This document shows, piece after piece, positions 1 to 9,569 of a stretch of DNA of 64,000 nucleotides. The stretch covers positions 186,001 through 250,000 of the forward strand of contig NZ_JAUTAJ010000002.1 of assembly GCF_030818485.1 (NCBI RefSeq), given 5' to 3'. Each line of letters begins with the position of its first letter. Within the stretch, counting starts at the first letter, position 1. A program made the position numbers and the translations under genes. The notes under the pieces were generated by a model, which saw only the letters and a list, made by a program, of their open reading frames with translations, did no database searches and was not told the DNA's origin. Origin of the DNA: Pseudoroseomonas cervicalis. Its GTDB lineage: Bacteria > Pseudomonadota > Alphaproteobacteria > Acetobacterales > Acetobacteraceae.

Positions 1-824
1 GGCGCCGGCGTGCCGGCGGGGGCGAAGACGCCGAACCAGGAATAGGCCTTGTAGCCGGGCAGCCCGGCCTCGGCGGCGGTCGGCACCTCGGGCATCAGCG
101 TCGAATGCTCGTCGGTGGCGATGGCCAGGCAGCGCAGCGCGCCGCTGCGGTGATGCTGGGCGATCAGCGCCGGCGTGTCGAAGCCCACCGCCACCTGGCC
201 CGCCACCAGGTCGTTCAGCATCGGCGCGCTGCCGCGATAGGGGATGTGGGTCGCCTCGGCGCCGATGGCGTTGAGGAAGCTGACCGCGGCGATATGCGCC
301 GAGCCGCCGGCGCCGCCCGTGCCATAGCTGTACTTGCCCGGATTGGCCTTCAGCAGCGCGATGAACTCGGACAGCGTCGCGACGCCGAGCGAGGGGTGCA
401 CGGTGATGCAGATCGGCACCAGCACGGTGGCGGCCACGGCGGCGAAGTCGCGCTCCGGGTCGTAGGGCAGCCGCTCCCGGTACAGCCCCACCGCCAGCAC
501 ATGGGTGGAGATGGTGCCCATCAGGAAGGTGTGGCCGTCGGGCGCCGCCTTGGCCACCGCATCCGAGCCCAGCGTGCCGCCGGCGCCGGCGCGGTTCTCG
601 ATGACGATGGGCTGGCCGAGCAGCGCCTGCAGCCGCGGCGCCAGCATGCGGGCCGAGACATCGGTGCTGCCGCCGGCGGCGAAGGGCACCACCATCCGCA
701 CCGGGCGGCTCGGCCAGGCTGCGGCGCCCGGCTGGGGCGCGCCCTGGGCGAGGGCCGGCCGCGCCAGGGGCGACAGCCCGGCCAGGGTGGCGGGCAGGGC
801 GAGCAGGGCGCGGCGGCTGGGCAT
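1..824 (-). CDS. Bug/TctC-family periplasmic solute-binding protein (3' end cut by window)
   Basis: The gene runs off the left edge, so only the first 274 or so of about 325 residues are visible. An N-terminal secretion signal (MPSRRALLALPATLAGL...ALAQG) is followed by the family signature WPSRPVRMVVPFAAGGSTDVSAR, then GQPIVIENRAGAGG, DAVAKAAPDGHT, and THIPYRG. These are the hallmarks of the Bug extracytoplasmic binding proteins of tripartite tricarboxylate transporters, which capture carboxylates or similar small acids in the periplasm. No TctA or TctB membrane partner lies in the window, so it may be an orphan receptor. The substrate cannot be read from sequence. The ATG at 824 is the only start that preserves the signal peptide. 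Confidence 0.93.
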   Translation of the reverse strand, partial: MPSRRALLALPATLAGLSPLARPALAQGAPQPGAAAWPSRPVRMVVPFAAGGSTDVSARMLAPRLQALLGQPIVIENRAGAGGTLGSDAVAKAAPDGHTFLMGTISTHVLAVGLYRERLPYDPERDFAAVAATVLVPICITVHPSLGVATLSEFIALLKANPGKYSYGTGGAGGSAHIAAVSFLNAIGAEATHIPYRGSAPMLNDLVAGQVAVGFDTPALIAQHHRSGALRCLAIATDEHSTLMPEVPTAAEAGLPGYKAYSWFGVFAPAGTPA

Positions 825-893
825 GGCGGCTCCGGGAACAGGCGCGACGATGCTGCGGCGCAACAGAAACCGCGTCAAGCCGGTGGCGGCGCG

Positions 894-2726
894 TCAGCGC
901 AGCGGCAGCAGCCAGGGCACCAGCAGCACCGACAGCGCCATCACCAGCAGTGCCAGCGGCGTGCCGATGCGCAGGAAATCGGCGAAGCGGTAGCGCCCCG
1001 GCCCCAGCACCAGCGCGTTCACCGGCGAGGAGACCGGCGTCATGAAGGCGGTGGAGGCGGCCAGCGCCACGATCATGGCAAAGGGCAGGGGGGAGGCGTC
1101 CAGCGCCCGCGCCGCGGCGATGGCCACGGGCGCCATCAGCACCGCCGTCGCGGTGTTGGAAATGAACAGCCCGGTCACCGCCGTCAGCGCGAACAGGCAG
1201 GCCAGGATGGCATGCGGCCCGGCATCGCCCATCAGCCGCACCAGCCCGTCGGCGGCCAGCGCGATGCCGCCGGTCTTCTGCAGCGCCAGCGAGAAGGGCA
1301 GCATGCCGATGATCAGCGCCAGGCTGGGCCAGTGGATGGCGCGATAGGCGGCGTCGAGATCGATGCAGCGCGTCGCCGCCATCAGCGCGCAGCCGATCAG
1401 CGCCGCCAGCAGATGCGGCACCAGCCCGCTGACCATCAGCGCCACCATCACCAGCACCGCCAGCAGCGCCTGCGGCGCGCGGTCGGCGGCGGGGGCGGGC
1501 TCCTCCAGCTCGGGCGGCAGGTTCAGCAGCAGGAAATCCCGCCCGCCGCGCTGCGAGCGGCGCAGATGCCGCCAGGGCCCGACCAGCAGCAGCGTGTCGC
1601 CGGTCTGCAGCACCTGCTCCAGCTGGCCCTGCTGCACCGCCTGCCGCCCCTGGCGCAGCCCGACCACGCTCAGCCCATACTGGTCGCGGAAGCCCGCCTG
1701 CAGCACCGAGCGGCCGACCAGCCGGGAATCCGGCGTCACGATCACCTCGGCCAGGCCGAGCGGGCTGGGCTGCGCCACCAGCGCCTCCTGCTCCAGCGGC
1801 AGCGCCTCCAGCCCGAGCCCGGCGCAGCGCTCGGCCAGCGCCGCCTCCGGCACCGGCCATTCGGCCAGCAGCACGTCGCCCGGCTGCGGCACCGCCTCGG
1901 CCACCGGCTCCAGCCAGGCGCTGCCGAAGCGGCGCGGCCGCTCGATCGCCAGGATGGTCAGCCCATGCAGCTGGCGCAGCCGCAGCGCGCCGAGGCGCTG
2001 CCCGGCCAGCGGCGAGCCCGGGCGCAGGCGCAGCCGGCGGGCCCGCGCATCCAGCCCGTAATCCTCGACCAGCCGGGCCAGGCTGGGGCGGCCGCCGCGC
2101 GCCAGCTCCGGCGCCGCCGCCCCACCCAGGAAGCGCCGCGCCACCAGCATGTAGAGGATGCCGAGCGCCAGGATCGGCAGGCCGAAGGGGGTCAGGCTGA
2201 AGAAGCCGAAGCCGCCGAGCCCCTCGCGCCGCAGCTCGGCATCCACCACCAGGTTGGGGGCGGTGGCCACCAGGGTCAGCATGCCGCTGATCAGCGCGGC
2301 GACGCTGAGCGGCATCATCACCCGCCCCGGCGCCAGGCGCAGCCGCGCCGCCGCCCGCAGCGCCACCGGGATGAACAGCGCCACCACCCCGGTCGAGCTC
2401 ATCACCGAGCCGAGCAGCGCGACGATGCCCATCAGCAGCACGATCAGCCGCGTCTCGCTGCCGCCGGCCGAGCGCACCAGCCAGTCGCCGAGCCGCCGGG
2501 CGATGCCGGTGCGCACCAGCCCCTCGCCGATGACGAACAGCGCCGCCACCAGCAGCACGGAGGGGTCGCTGAAGCCGGACAGCGCCTCGGGCAGAGTCAG
2601 CACGCCGCTCAGCGGCAGCGCCAGCAGCATCAGCAGCGCCACCGCATCCATGCGCGGCCGGCCCAGGAGGAACAGCAGCACCGACAGGCCGAGCAGCCCC
2701 AGCACCAGGGCGAGATCGCCGCTCAT
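894..2726 (-). CDS. SLC13/DASS-type anion permease with central TrkA-C domains
   Basis: About 610 residues. N-terminal membrane helices begin at MSGDLALVLGLLGLSVLLFL, with the family-typical stretch LGSVMSSTGVVALFIPV. A soluble middle region (about residues 215-400) contains two RCK_C/TrkA-C-like units (GSPLAGQRLGALRL..., DSRLVGRSVLQAGF...). A second membrane half follows, with the motif GLFISNTATAVLMAPVAIA and AASTAFMTPVSSPVNALVLG. This is the layout of bacterial SLC13 (CitT/ArsB-superfamily) permeases, which move sulfate or di- and tricarboxylates across the inner membrane. The reading frame stays open upstream to 2996, but that part is low-complexity and lacks membrane helices, so ATG 2726 is preferred. 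It lies next to the Bug gene, which fits organic acid uptake. The substrate is not determined. Confidence 0.88.
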   Translation of the reverse strand: MSGDLALVLGLLGLSVLLFLLGRPRMDAVALLMLLALPLSGVLTLPEALSGFSDPSVLLVAALFVIGEGLVRTGIARRLGDWLVRSAGGSETRLIVLLMGIVALLGSVMSSTGVVALFIPVALRAAARLRLAPGRVMMPLSVAALISGMLTLVATAPNLVVDAELRREGLGGFGFFSLTPFGLPILALGILYMLVARRFLGGAAAPELARGGRPSLARLVEDYGLDARARRLRLRPGSPLAGQRLGALRLRQLHGLTILAIERPRRFGSAWLEPVAEAVPQPGDVLLAEWPVPEAALAERCAGLGLEALPLEQEALVAQPSPLGLAEVIVTPDSRLVGRSVLQAGFRDQYGLSVVGLRQGRQAVQQGQLEQVLQTGDTLLLVGPWRHLRRSQRGGRDFLLLNLPPELEEPAPAADRAPQALLAVLVMVALMVSGLVPHLLAALIGCALMAATRCIDLDAAYRAIHWPSLALIIGMLPFSLALQKTGGIALAADGLVRLMGDAGPHAILACLFALTAVTGLFISNTATAVLMAPVAIAAARALDASPLPFAMIVALAASTAFMTPVSSPVNALVLGPGRYRFADFLRIGTPLALLVMALSVLLVPWLLPLR

Positions 2727-2947
2727 GCGCGGCGGGGCCCGGCAAGGCGGGGCGCGACCCGGCCCCGGCCGGGCGGCCGCCTGGCCATCGCCGCCCGCCT
2801 CGGCCTGCCGTCCTGCCCAGGGTGCCCCGTCGCCTGCCGCATGCCTGTCTCCCCGCCGGTCCGGGAGGCAGCCTCCCGCATCGCGGCCGGCGGCGCCAGC
2901 CCGGGGCGGAGCTGGCCACGGCGGGGTGGGCGCGGCGGTACCTCCTG

Positions 2948-2973
2948 TTGCGCTCTGTTGCGCAAACTTGCGC
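2948..2973. promoter_or_regulatory. Three TTGCGC repeats at exact 10-bp spacing
   Basis: TTGCGC occurs at 2948, 2958 and 2968, so each copy is one helical turn from the next. The second copy is extended to the palindrome TTGCGCAA. Same-face phasing is typical of cooperative transcription-factor binding. The site lies about 300 bp upstream of cyoA and 220 bp upstream of the permease start. The cognate regulator is unknown. Confidence 0.45.
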
Positions 2974-2985
2974 TGCACGACAGCG

Positions 2986-3001
2986 ATGACGCCCACGTCA
3001 T
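2986..3001. promoter_or_regulatory. Palindrome ATGACG-N4-CGTCAT
   Basis: A perfect inverted repeat with 6-bp arms ATGACG and CGTCAT around CCCA. It directly follows the TTGCGC array in the divergent permease/cyo intergenic region. The form suits a dimeric DNA-binding regulator. No regulator gene is adjacent. Confidence 0.4.
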
Positions 3002-3276
3002 GCCGGCTTCATGCGGCCGGGCCGCCCGGCTTGCCGGGGCTTTCCGCCCTCTGTAGTGCGGTGCAGCAAGAGCCGGCGCCATCGCCGCCGGCCGCAGGCG
3101 GGCCGCCCCAGCGCGGCCCGGACGCCGCCGCTGATCCGCCCGCGCCCCGCGCCTGCGGCATCGCCCCGGCCAGGGATGTCCAGGAACGCGACAGGATGCA
3201 ACCGGGCGGCAGGCCCCCGGCCAGGCGCGCCCGCGCCGCCGGCCGGGGCGCCGCGCCCGCGAGGATGGGACCGAGG

Positions 3277-4206
3277 ATGAGACACACACCGGCAAGCGCC
3301 CGGCGGGGCTGGCGGCCCTGCCTGCCGCTCCTGGCCGCGCTGCCCTGGCTGGCCGGCTGCCAGGAGGGCGTGCTGGACCCGAAGGGGCCGATCGGCCTGG
3401 CCGAGAAATCGCTGATGCTGACGGCGACCTGGCTGATGCTGCTGGTGGTGGTGCCGGTCATCATCATGACGCTGGCCTTTGCCTGGCGCTACCGCGCCGG
3501 CAACAGGGCGGCGCGCTACACGCCGGACTGGGACCATTCGGGGCGGATCGAGGCGGTGGTCTGGGCGGTGCCCTGCGCCATCATCCTGGCGCTGGCGGTG
3601 ATCACCTGGCGCGCCACGCATCAGCTGGACCCCTATCGCCGCATCGAATCCGGCGTGCCGCCGGTGAATGTCGAGGTCGTCGCGCTCGACTGGAAATGGC
3701 TGTTCATCTACCCCGACCAGGGCGTCGCCGCGGTGAACGAGATGGCGCTGCCTGTCGGCACGCCGGTGCATTTCCGCATCACCTCCGGCAGCGTGATGAA
3801 CTCCTTCTTCATGCCGCAGCTGGGCAGCCAGGTCTATGCGATGGCCGGCATGGTGACGCAGCTCGACCTGCTGGCCGACGCGCCGGGCGATTATGCCGGC
3901 CTTTCGGCCAATTACAGCGGCGCCGGCTTCTCCGACATGAAGTTCATCGCGCATGCCTCGGACCGCGCCGGTTTCGACGCCTGGGTGGCGCGGCTGCGCG
4001 CCGAGGGCGGCGCGCTGGACGCCGCCGCCTATGAACAATTGTCCAGGCCGAGCGAACGCGCCCCCGTCGCGCATTACAGTCGCGTCACCCCCGATCTCTT
4101 CGCCGCGATCCTGCGCCGCAGCGCGCCGGGCGGCATGATGGACCGGCACCTCTCGGCGGCCCCTGCGCCCGCGCATCACGCGGCGCTGGCCGCACCCCAG
4201 GAGTAG
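3277..4206 (+). CDS. cyoA: Cytochrome o ubiquinol oxidase subunit II
   Basis: A 309-residue lipoprotein subunit of the proton-pumping haem-copper quinol oxidase. The N-terminus has a lipobox, [10 protein letters not shown], followed by two transmembrane helices (about residues 50-75 and 90-112). The periplasmic cupredoxin-fold domain then starts at [15 protein letters not shown]. It includes [20 protein letters not shown] and [14 protein letters not shown]. The CuA-binding Cys and His ligands of cytochrome c oxidases are absent, which is diagnostic of quinol oxidases. Start choice: ATG 3277 gives the lipoprotein signal and has a GAGGATGGGA stretch upstream. ATG 3265, four codons earlier, is possible. 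cyoB follows after 4 bases. Confidence 0.95.
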   Translation: MRHTPASARRGWRPCLPLLAALPWLAGCQEGVLDPKGPIGLAEKSLMLTATWLMLLVVVPVIIMTLAFAWRYRAGNRAARYTPDWDHSGRIEAVVWAVPCAIILALAVITWRATHQLDPYRRIESGVPPVNVEVVALDWKWLFIYPDQGVAAVNEMALPVGTPVHFRITSGSVMNSFFMPQLGSQVYAMAGMVTQLDLLADAPGDYAGLSANYSGAGFSDMKFIAHASDRAGFDAWVARLRAEGGALDAAAYEQLSRPSERAPVAHYSRVTPDLFAAILRRSAPGGMMDRHLSAAPAPAHHAALAAPQE

Positions 4207-4210
4207 CGCC

Positions 4211-6199
4211 ATGCTGGGCAAGCTCACCCTCGACGCCATTCCCTATCACGAGCCGATCATCATGGCGGCGGTCGGCATGATGGCGCTGGCCGCGCTGGCG
4301 GTCGCGCTGCTGCTGACGCGGCAGCGCCGCTGGGGCTGGCTGTGGTCGGAATGGCTGACCTCGGTCGACCACAAGAATATCGGCATCATGTACATCATCC
4401 TGGCCGGGCTGATGCTGCTGCGCGGCTTCGCCGACGCGCTGATGATGCGGCTGCAGCTGGCCCTCGCCTCGGGCGGCGGCGCCGGCTACCTGCCGCCGGA
4501 GCATTACGACCAGATCTTCACCGCGCATGGCGTCATCATGATCTTCTTCATGGCGATGCCCTTCATCGTCGGGCTGATGAACCTGGTGGTGCCGCTGCAG
4601 ATCGGCGCGCGCGACGTGGCCTTCCCCTTCCTCAACAATCTCAGCTTCTGGCTGACCGCGGCGGGGGCCATCCTGGTCAATATCTCGCTCGGCGTCGGCG
4701 AGTTCGCGCGCACCGGCTGGCTGGCCTATCCGCCGCTTTCGGGGCTCGACTACAGCCCGGGCGTCGGTGTCGACTATTATCTTTGGGCCTTGCAGATCTC
4801 CGGCCTCGGCACGCTGCTGGCCGGGGTGAACATGATCGTCACCATCCTGCAGATGCGCGCGCCGGGCATGACGATGTTCCGCATGCCGATCTTCGCCTGG
4901 ACCTCGCTCTGCGCCAACATGCTGATCGTCGCCGCCTTCCCGATCCTGACGGTGGTGCTGGCGCTGCTCGGGCTCGACCGTTACGCCGGCACGCATTTCT
5001 TCACCAACGAGGCCGGCGGCAACGCCATGATGTACATCAACCTGGTCTGGGCCTGGGGCCATCCGGAGGTGTACATCCTGATCCTGCCGGTCTTCGGCGT
5101 GTTCTCCGAGATCGTCTCGACCTTCTCCGCCAAGCGGCTCTTCGGCTACCACGCCATGGTCTGGGCCACGGTCTGCATCACCGTGCTGTCCTTCATCGTC
5201 TGGCTGCACCACTTCTTCACCATGGGCTCGGGCGCCAACGTCAATGCCTTCTTCGGCATCACGACGATGATCATCTCGATCCCGACCGGCGTGAAAGTGT
5301 TTAATTGGCTGTTCACCATGTATCGCGGCCGGGTGCGCTTCGACACGCCGGTGCTGTGGACCATCGGCTTCATCATCACCTTCGTCATCGGGGGCATGAC
5401 GGGGGTGCTGATGGCGCTGCCGCCGGTCAGCTTCGTGCTGCACAACAGCCTGTTCCTGATCGCGCATTTCCACAACGCCATCATCGGCGGCGTGGTGTTC
5501 GGCTGCTTCGCCGGCTTCACCTACTGGTTCCCGAAGGCCACCGGCTTCCGTCTGCATGAGGGGCTGGGCCGCAAGGCCTTCTGGTGCTGGATCATCGGCT
5601 TCTACCTGGCCTTCATGCCGCTCTACATCCTGGGCTTCCTGGGCATGACGCGGCGGCTGAACCATTCCGACAATCCGCTCTGGCAGCCCTATCTGTATGT
5701 CGCGGCGCTGGGCGCGCTGGTCATCCTCTGCGGCATCCTGTTCCAGATCGCGCAGATCATCGTCAGCATCCGCCAGCGCGAGAGCCTGCGCGACCTGACC
5801 GGCGATCCCTGGGGCGGGCGCACGCTGGAATGGGCCATCGCCTCGCCGCCGCCCTTCTACAATTTCGCCGAGACGCCGCATGTGCGCGACATCGACGCCT
5901 ATTGGGACATGAAGGCGCAGGGCCTGTCGCCGAAGCGCGAGGATTTCCAGCCGATCCACATGCCGGGCAACACGCCGACCGGCATCGTCATTGGCGGCTT
6001 CAGCGTCGTGCTCGGCTTCGCCCTGGTCTGGCACATCTGGTGGATGGCGGCGCTGGGGCTGGCCGGCATGGTGCTCTCCGCCATCACCCATTCCTGGTTC
6101 GAGCATCACGGCTATGAGGTGCCGGCCGCGCTGGTCGCCCGCACCGAGACGGCGCATGCGCGGCGCATGCAGGCCGGCCACAGCCTGCAGGAGGCCTGA
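4211..6199 (+). CDS. cyoB: Cytochrome o ubiquinol oxidase subunit I
   Basis: The 662-residue catalytic subunit, holding low-spin haem and the haem-CuB centre where oxygen is reduced to water. Visible landmarks: [12 protein letters not shown] near the N-terminus, the haem ligand in [27 protein letters not shown] (CuB His and cross-linked Tyr), WLHHFFTMG (the CuB His pair), and [16 protein letters not shown] (haem ligands). Length and about 15 membrane helices match CyoB. It sits between cyoA and cyoC with gaps of 4 and 2 bases, clearly one transcript. The haem O synthase gene cyoE is not in the window. Confidence 0.98.
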   Translation: MLGKLTLDAIPYHEPIIMAAVGMMALAALAVALLLTRQRRWGWLWSEWLTSVDHKNIGIMYIILAGLMLLRGFADALMMRLQLALASGGGAGYLPPEHYDQIFTAHGVIMIFFMAMPFIVGLMNLVVPLQIGARDVAFPFLNNLSFWLTAAGAILVNISLGVGEFARTGWLAYPPLSGLDYSPGVGVDYYLWALQISGLGTLLAGVNMIVTILQMRAPGMTMFRMPIFAWTSLCANMLIVAAFPILTVVLALLGLDRYAGTHFFTNEAGGNAMMYINLVWAWGHPEVYILILPVFGVFSEIVSTFSAKRLFGYHAMVWATVCITVLSFIVWLHHFFTMGSGANVNAFFGITTMIISIPTGVKVFNWLFTMYRGRVRFDTPVLWTIGFIITFVIGGMTGVLMALPPVSFVLHNSLFLIAHFHNAIIGGVVFGCFAGFTYWFPKATGFRLHEGLGRKAFWCWIIGFYLAFMPLYILGFLGMTRRLNHSDNPLWQPYLYVAALGALVILCGILFQIAQIIVSIRQRESLRDLTGDPWGGRTLEWAIASPPPFYNFAETPHVRDIDAYWDMKAQGLSPKREDFQPIHMPGNTPTGIVIGGFSVVLGFALVWHIWWMAALGLAGMVLSAITHSWFEHHGYEVPAALVARTETAHARRMQAGHSLQEA

Positions 6200-6201
6200 G
6201 C

Positions 6202-6840
6202 ATGTCCGCCCACACTTTCGAGATCGAGCATCTCGGCGCCGAGACGCCGGCGCAGAGCCATTCGGCGGCCGAGGCGCATGCCCATGCCGGGCCGACCGTG
6301 GCGCTCGGCTTCTGGATCTATCTGATGAGCGACTGCATCCTCTTCGCGGGGATCTTCGCCACCTATGCGGTGCTCAGCCACGCGACCGCCGGCGGGCCGG
6401 ATGGCCATGCGCTGTTCGACCTGCCCTATGTCTTCACCGAGACGATGATCCTGCTGGCCAGCAGCATCACCTATGGCATGGGCATGCTGGCGGCGGTGCG
6501 CGGCCGCCGGCGGGTGGCGCTGTCCTGGCTGGGGCTGACGGCGCTGCTCGGCCTCGCCTTCCTGGCGATGGAGCTGAACGAGTTCCACCACATGATCGCC
6601 GAGGGCGCGGGGCCGGACCGCTCCGCCTTCCTCTCCGCCTTCTTCACCCTGGTGGGCACGCATGGGCTGCATGTCACCGCCGGCCTGCTCTGGCTCGGCG
6701 TGCTGATGGCGCAGGTCGCGGTGAAGGGGCTCAGCGACACCAACCTGACGCGGCTGAACTGCCTCAGCATGTTCTGGCACTTCCTCGACGTCATCTGGAT
6801 CGGTGTCTTCACCATCGTCTATCTGCTGGGAGTTCTCTGA
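6202..6840 (+). CDS. cyoC: Cytochrome o ubiquinol oxidase subunit III
   Basis: 212 residues with five predicted transmembrane helices. Family features include [24 protein letters not shown], the acidic segment [14 protein letters not shown], and [21 protein letters not shown]. The C-terminal stretch [25 protein letters not shown] is conserved in CyoC. It is an accessory membrane subunit supporting assembly and stability of the oxidase. It starts 2 bases after cyoB, and cyoD follows after 2 bases. Confidence 0.96.
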   Translation: MSAHTFEIEHLGAETPAQSHSAAEAHAHAGPTVALGFWIYLMSDCILFAGIFATYAVLSHATAGGPDGHALFDLPYVFTETMILLASSITYGMGMLAAVRGRRRVALSWLGLTALLGLAFLAMELNEFHHMIAEGAGPDRSAFLSAFFTLVGTHGLHVTAGLLWLGVLMAQVAVKGLSDTNLTRLNCLSMFWHFLDVIWIGVFTIVYLLGVL

Positions 6841-6842
6841 GC

Positions 6843-7208
6843 ATGCTGGCCTCCCGCCACCCGGCCCGCCCGGGCCCCGACCCCGCCGCCGCGCAATCGG
6901 CGCATGCGCATGGCGATGCGCTGGGCTATCTGCGCGGCCTGCTCTGGTCGCTGGCGCTGACGGCGCTGCCCTTCGCCATCGTGCTCGGCGGTTGGCTGCC
7001 GCGCGACCTTGCGGTGCCCGCCGTGCTGGTCCTCGCCGTGGCGCAGATGGCGGTGCATCTGGTGTATTTCCTGCATCTGCGCACTGCGCCCGGCGAGCGC
7101 TGGACCCTGATGGCCTTCCTGTTCACCGCCGTGGTGGTCGGCATCGTGGTGATCGGCTCGCTCTGGGTGATGCAGAATCTCGACGCCAACATGATGCCGG
7201 GCATCTAG
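6843..7208 (+). CDS. cyoD: Cytochrome o ubiquinol oxidase subunit IV
   Basis: 121 residues with three transmembrane helices, the last subunit of the cyo operon. The N-terminus is His/Ala-rich and cytosolic. The membrane core contains LGGWLPRDLAVPAVLVLAVAQMAVHLVYFLHL, a pattern conserved in CyoD, and ends at SLWVMQNLDANMMPG. The frame is open upstream inside cyoC, but ATG 6843, two bases after the cyoC stop, gives the normal family length. It is the distal gene; a convergent gene ends five bases beyond it. Confidence 0.94.
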   Translation: MLASRHPARPGPDPAAAQSAHAHGDALGYLRGLLWSLALTALPFAIVLGGWLPRDLAVPAVLVLAVAQMAVHLVYFLHLRTAPGERWTLMAFLFTAVVVGIVVIGSLWVMQNLDANMMPGI

Positions 7209-7213
7209 GCCGC

Positions 7214-7885
7214 TCAGCCCGGCGGGAAGCCCGCCTCCTCGGCCAGCTCGTCGAGGAAGCGGCGCAGCCTCTGCTGCCGCGCCTGCGCCAGGCGCTGGCC
7301 CGCCGCGGTCTGGAAACCCTCGGCCAGGCGCAGCAACTTGGTGTGGAAATGGTCGAGGGCGAAGCGCGTATCCGCCAGCGGGCGCGCGGTGGCCCGCGGA
7401 TCGGCCGCGTCATACAGCGCGCTGCCCATGCGGCCGGCTGTGTAGAAGCAGCGCGCGATGCCGATGGCGCCGATCGCGTCCAGCCGGTCGGCATCCTGCA
7501 GGATGCGCGCCTCCAGGGTCTCCGGGGCGATGCCGGCGGAGAAGCTGTGCGACGCGATCGCATGCGCGGCGGCGGCGCAGCGCGCCGGCGGCCAGCCCTG
7601 CGCCGCCAGCAGCGCGGCGCCGCGCTCCGCCGCCAGGCGCGAGGCCATGGCGCGCTGCGGCGAATTCTTCTCCACCGCGACATTGTCATGCAGCAGCACG
7701 GCGGCGGCGAGCAGCTCGGCATCGCCGCCCTCCGCCGCCTGGATCGCCCGCGCATTGGCCCAGACGCGCAGCAGATGCGCCATGTCATGCGCCCCGTCAT
7801 CGCCCTGCGGCAGGGCGGGCAGCAGCGCCGCCGCCAGCGTCTGATGCGGGGCGAAGGCCTGGGCGAGGCGCGGATCGATGGTCAT
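7214..7885 (-). CDS. HD-domain phosphohydrolase family protein
   Basis: 223 residues. The metal-binding HD pattern is visible: HDMAHLLRVWANA (first His), AAAVLLHDN (the HD doublet), HAIASHSF, and DADRLDAIGAIGIAR near the middle. This arrangement resembles the YedJ/PgpH-like stand-alone HD hydrolases, which cleave phosphate esters of nucleotides or similar metabolites in the cytoplasm. No second domain is present. It is convergent with cyoD and separated from the next minus-strand gene by about 40 bases. The precise substrate cannot be assigned. Confidence 0.85.
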   Translation of the reverse strand: MTIDPRLAQAFAPHQTLAAALLPALPQGDDGAHDMAHLLRVWANARAIQAAEGGDAELLAAAVLLHDNVAVEKNSPQRAMASRLAAERGAALLAAQGWPPARCAAAAHAIASHSFSAGIAPETLEARILQDADRLDAIGAIGIARCFYTAGRMGSALYDAADPRATARPLADTRFALDHFHTKLLRLAEGFQTAAGQRLAQARQQRLRRFLDELAEEAGFPPG

Positions 7886-7926
7886 GCCGCAATCTCGGCG
7901 CCGCGGCGCCGGCGCGCAAGCCGGGT

Positions 7927-8238
7927 TCAGCTGGCCAGGAACAGCCCGTAGACCACCATGGCGGCGCCGCCCAGCAGCGCCAGCACCGACCAGGCCAGCA
8001 TGCCGAGGCCGAGGAAGCTGTGCTGCCCGTCATCCTCGGGGCGCGATGAGAGCCAGCGCGCCAGCAGCAGGTTCAGCGCCGCGCCCAGCAGCAGCCCGAA
8101 GCCATTCGCCACATAGACGGCGGGCTGCAGCCCGAGCTGCTCCAGCAGCAGCGGACGCAGGCCGAAGCTGGCCGCCGCCAGGCAGCCCAGCAGGATCACC
8201 GCGGATGCCGGACCCCAGCCCGACCATGTCACCAGCAT
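7927..8238 (-). CDS. Small three-helix membrane protein, function unknown
   Basis: 103 residues with three predicted transmembrane segments (about 5-25, 35-58 and 75-100). The start is set by a strong Shine-Dalgarno sequence, AAGGAGGGTGAGC, immediately before ATG 8238; an upstream in-frame ATG at 8259 lacks one. No signature for a known family was recognised. It lies alone between the HD protein and the amidohydrolase on the same strand. No function is proposed. Confidence 0.7.
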   Translation of the reverse strand: MLVTWSGWGPASAVILLGCLAAASFGLRPLLLEQLGLQPAVYVANGFGLLLGAALNLLLARWLSSRPEDDGQHSFLGLGMLAWSVLALLGGAAMVVYGLFLAS

Positions 8239-8325
8239 GCTCACCCTCCTTGCTGACAAGGCGGCGGCTTCTGCGCGCCGGGCGACAGGGGGTCAAGCGC
8301 ACAAAGCCGTGTTGCCGCTTCCGAC

Positions 8326-9150
8326 TCAGCCCAGCCCGTAGAAGCGCCGGGCATTGCCGCCGAGGATCGCGGCGCGCTCGGCCTCGGCGAGCGGGGCCAG
8401 CAGCGCGTCGGTCAGCGCCAGCCAGCGCGCATAGGGCGCGGCCAGCTCCAGCACCGGCCAATCGCTGCCCCAGATCAGCCGCTGCGGGCCGAACACCGCC
8501 AGCAGATGCGCGACCCAGGGGCGCAGCGTCCCGGCCTCCGCGCCCGGCGGCGCCTCGGTCAGCAGGCCGGAGAGTTTGCAGTGCAGGCCAGGGCAGGCGG
8601 CGGCGCGCGCCATGTCGCTGGCCCAGGGCTCGAAGCGCCCGTCGCGGATCGGCGGCTTGGCGGCGTGGTCGATCACCATCGGCAGGTCGGGATGGCGCGC
8701 CACCAGCTCCGGCAGCAGGGGCAGGTGATGCGGCAGCACCAGCAGGTCGAGGCGCAGCCCGGCGCGCCGCATCGCCCGCAGCCCTGGCGCGACATCCTCG
8801 CGCAGGATCCAGTCGCGCTCGGGGATGTCCTGCAGCATCGGCCGCAGCCCCTTCAGCAGCGGATCGCGCGCCAGCGCCGCGATGCGCGCTTCCGCGTCGG
8901 GTGCGGCGAGGTCGGTCCAGCCGACCACACCCCGCACCAGCCCGCCCGAATTGCGGGCCTGGCGCAGCAGGTATTCGGTCTCGGCCTCCGAATCATCGGC
9001 CTGCACCAGCAGGGTCGCCGTCACCGGACCCAGAAGCGGCCGCAACTCCTCCAGCGCGACATCGCGCCGCAGCGGCGAATCCGGCGCGATCCAGCCATAG
9101 CCGGGGCGCGACAGGTCCCAGATATGGTGATGCGCGTCGACGCGGCTCAT
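8326..9150 (-). CDS. Amidohydrolase-2 family lactonase (L-fuconolactonase-like)
   Basis: 274 residues with the COG3618 TIM-barrel pattern: the metal motif DAHHHIWDL at the N-terminus, VVGWTDL, LKGLRPMLQDIPERDWI, DLPMVIDHAAKP, and the C-terminal metal Asp in LIWGSDWPV. These enzymes hydrolyse sugar lactones such as L-fuconolactone or L-rhamnono-lactone, or 2-pyrone-4,6-dicarboxylate. The start codon overlaps the stop of the FucU-like gene by 4 bases (ATGA). Translational coupling to a sugar mutarotase favours a sugar lactone as substrate. The exact sugar is inferred, not proved. Confidence 0.86.
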   Translation of the reverse strand: MSRVDAHHHIWDLSRPGYGWIAPDSPLRRDVALEELRPLLGPVTATLLVQADDSEAETEYLLRQARNSGGLVRGVVGWTDLAAPDAEARIAALARDPLLKGLRPMLQDIPERDWILREDVAPGLRAMRRAGLRLDLLVLPHHLPLLPELVARHPDLPMVIDHAAKPPIRDGRFEPWASDMARAAACPGLHCKLSGLLTEAPPGAEAGTLRPWVAHLLAVFGPQRLIWGSDWPVLELAAPYARWLALTDALLAPLAEAERAAILGGNARRFYGLG

Positions 9151-9569
9151 GCGATCACGCCCTTGGTCAGCAGCAGATTGCCGTAGAGGCGGCGCTCGCC
9201 GGTCTGCACGATGGCATAGGCGCGCTCGGCCTCGGCATAGAAGGCGTGGCGCTCCAGCGGGGCGGGGGGTTTCTGGCCGTGCTGCGCCAGCACGGCGGCG
9301 AAGGCCTGCACCGCCTCCGGCACGGCGGCGGCATCGCCCACCACCTGCATGCTGCGCACCGGGTGCTCGATGAAATCATCGATCGGCAGCACGCTGAGGA
9401 TGGCGCGCAGCACCGCATCGGCCGGCAATCCCGGCAGGCGCAGCAATCGGCGCGCGCGGGCGGCGGCGGGGAAATTCGCGTCGGCCAGCACGATGCTGTC
9501 GCCATGGCCCATGGCGCAGAGCATGTGCAGCAGGTCCGGCGTCAGCAGCGGGTCGATGCCCTTCAGCAT
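9147..9569 (-). CDS. fucU: RbsD/FucU family sugar mutarotase
   Basis: 140 residues matching the L-fucose mutarotase family, which interconverts alpha and beta anomers. Signature segments are MLKGIDPLLTPDLLHMLCAMGHGD near the start (the His of HGD is the family's catalytic residue), SIVLADANFPA, and the C-terminal YGNLLLTKGVI. The start at ATG 9569 has GGGGAGGA about 7 bases upstream; the longer frame to 9728 adds only low-complexity sequence. It is the first gene of a two-gene operon with the lactonase. Together they suggest oxidation of L-fucose or a similar sugar through its lactone. No dehydrogenase or transporter for that pathway lies next to them. Confidence 0.87.
   Translation of the reverse strand: MLKGIDPLLTPDLLHMLCAMGHGDSIVLADANFPAAARARRLLRLPGLPADAVLRAILSVLPIDDFIEHPVRSMQVVGDAAAVPEAVQAFAAVLAQHGQKPPAPLERHAFYAEAERAYAIVQTGERRLYGNLLLTKGVIA

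Larger units (their letters stand above)
2727..3276. other. Intergenic region between divergent permease and cyo operon
   Basis: A 550-base gap between divergently transcribed genes. No convincing protein gene was found. It contains three phased TTGCGC hexamers (2948-2973) and a 16-bp palindrome (2986-3001), described separately. The rest is GC-rich with no recognised feature. Promoters for both directions must lie here, but no convincing -35/-10 pair was visible. Confidence 0.6.

Noticed and set aside
105..3056. A 983-codon open frame running over the permease, and similar very long frames such as 34741-38247 and 56139-59003 on the opposite strand of real genes
   Set aside because: They are rich in Arg, His, Gln and Gly without any domain, and are explained by the high GC content. 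The opposite strand or another frame carries well-conserved proteins.
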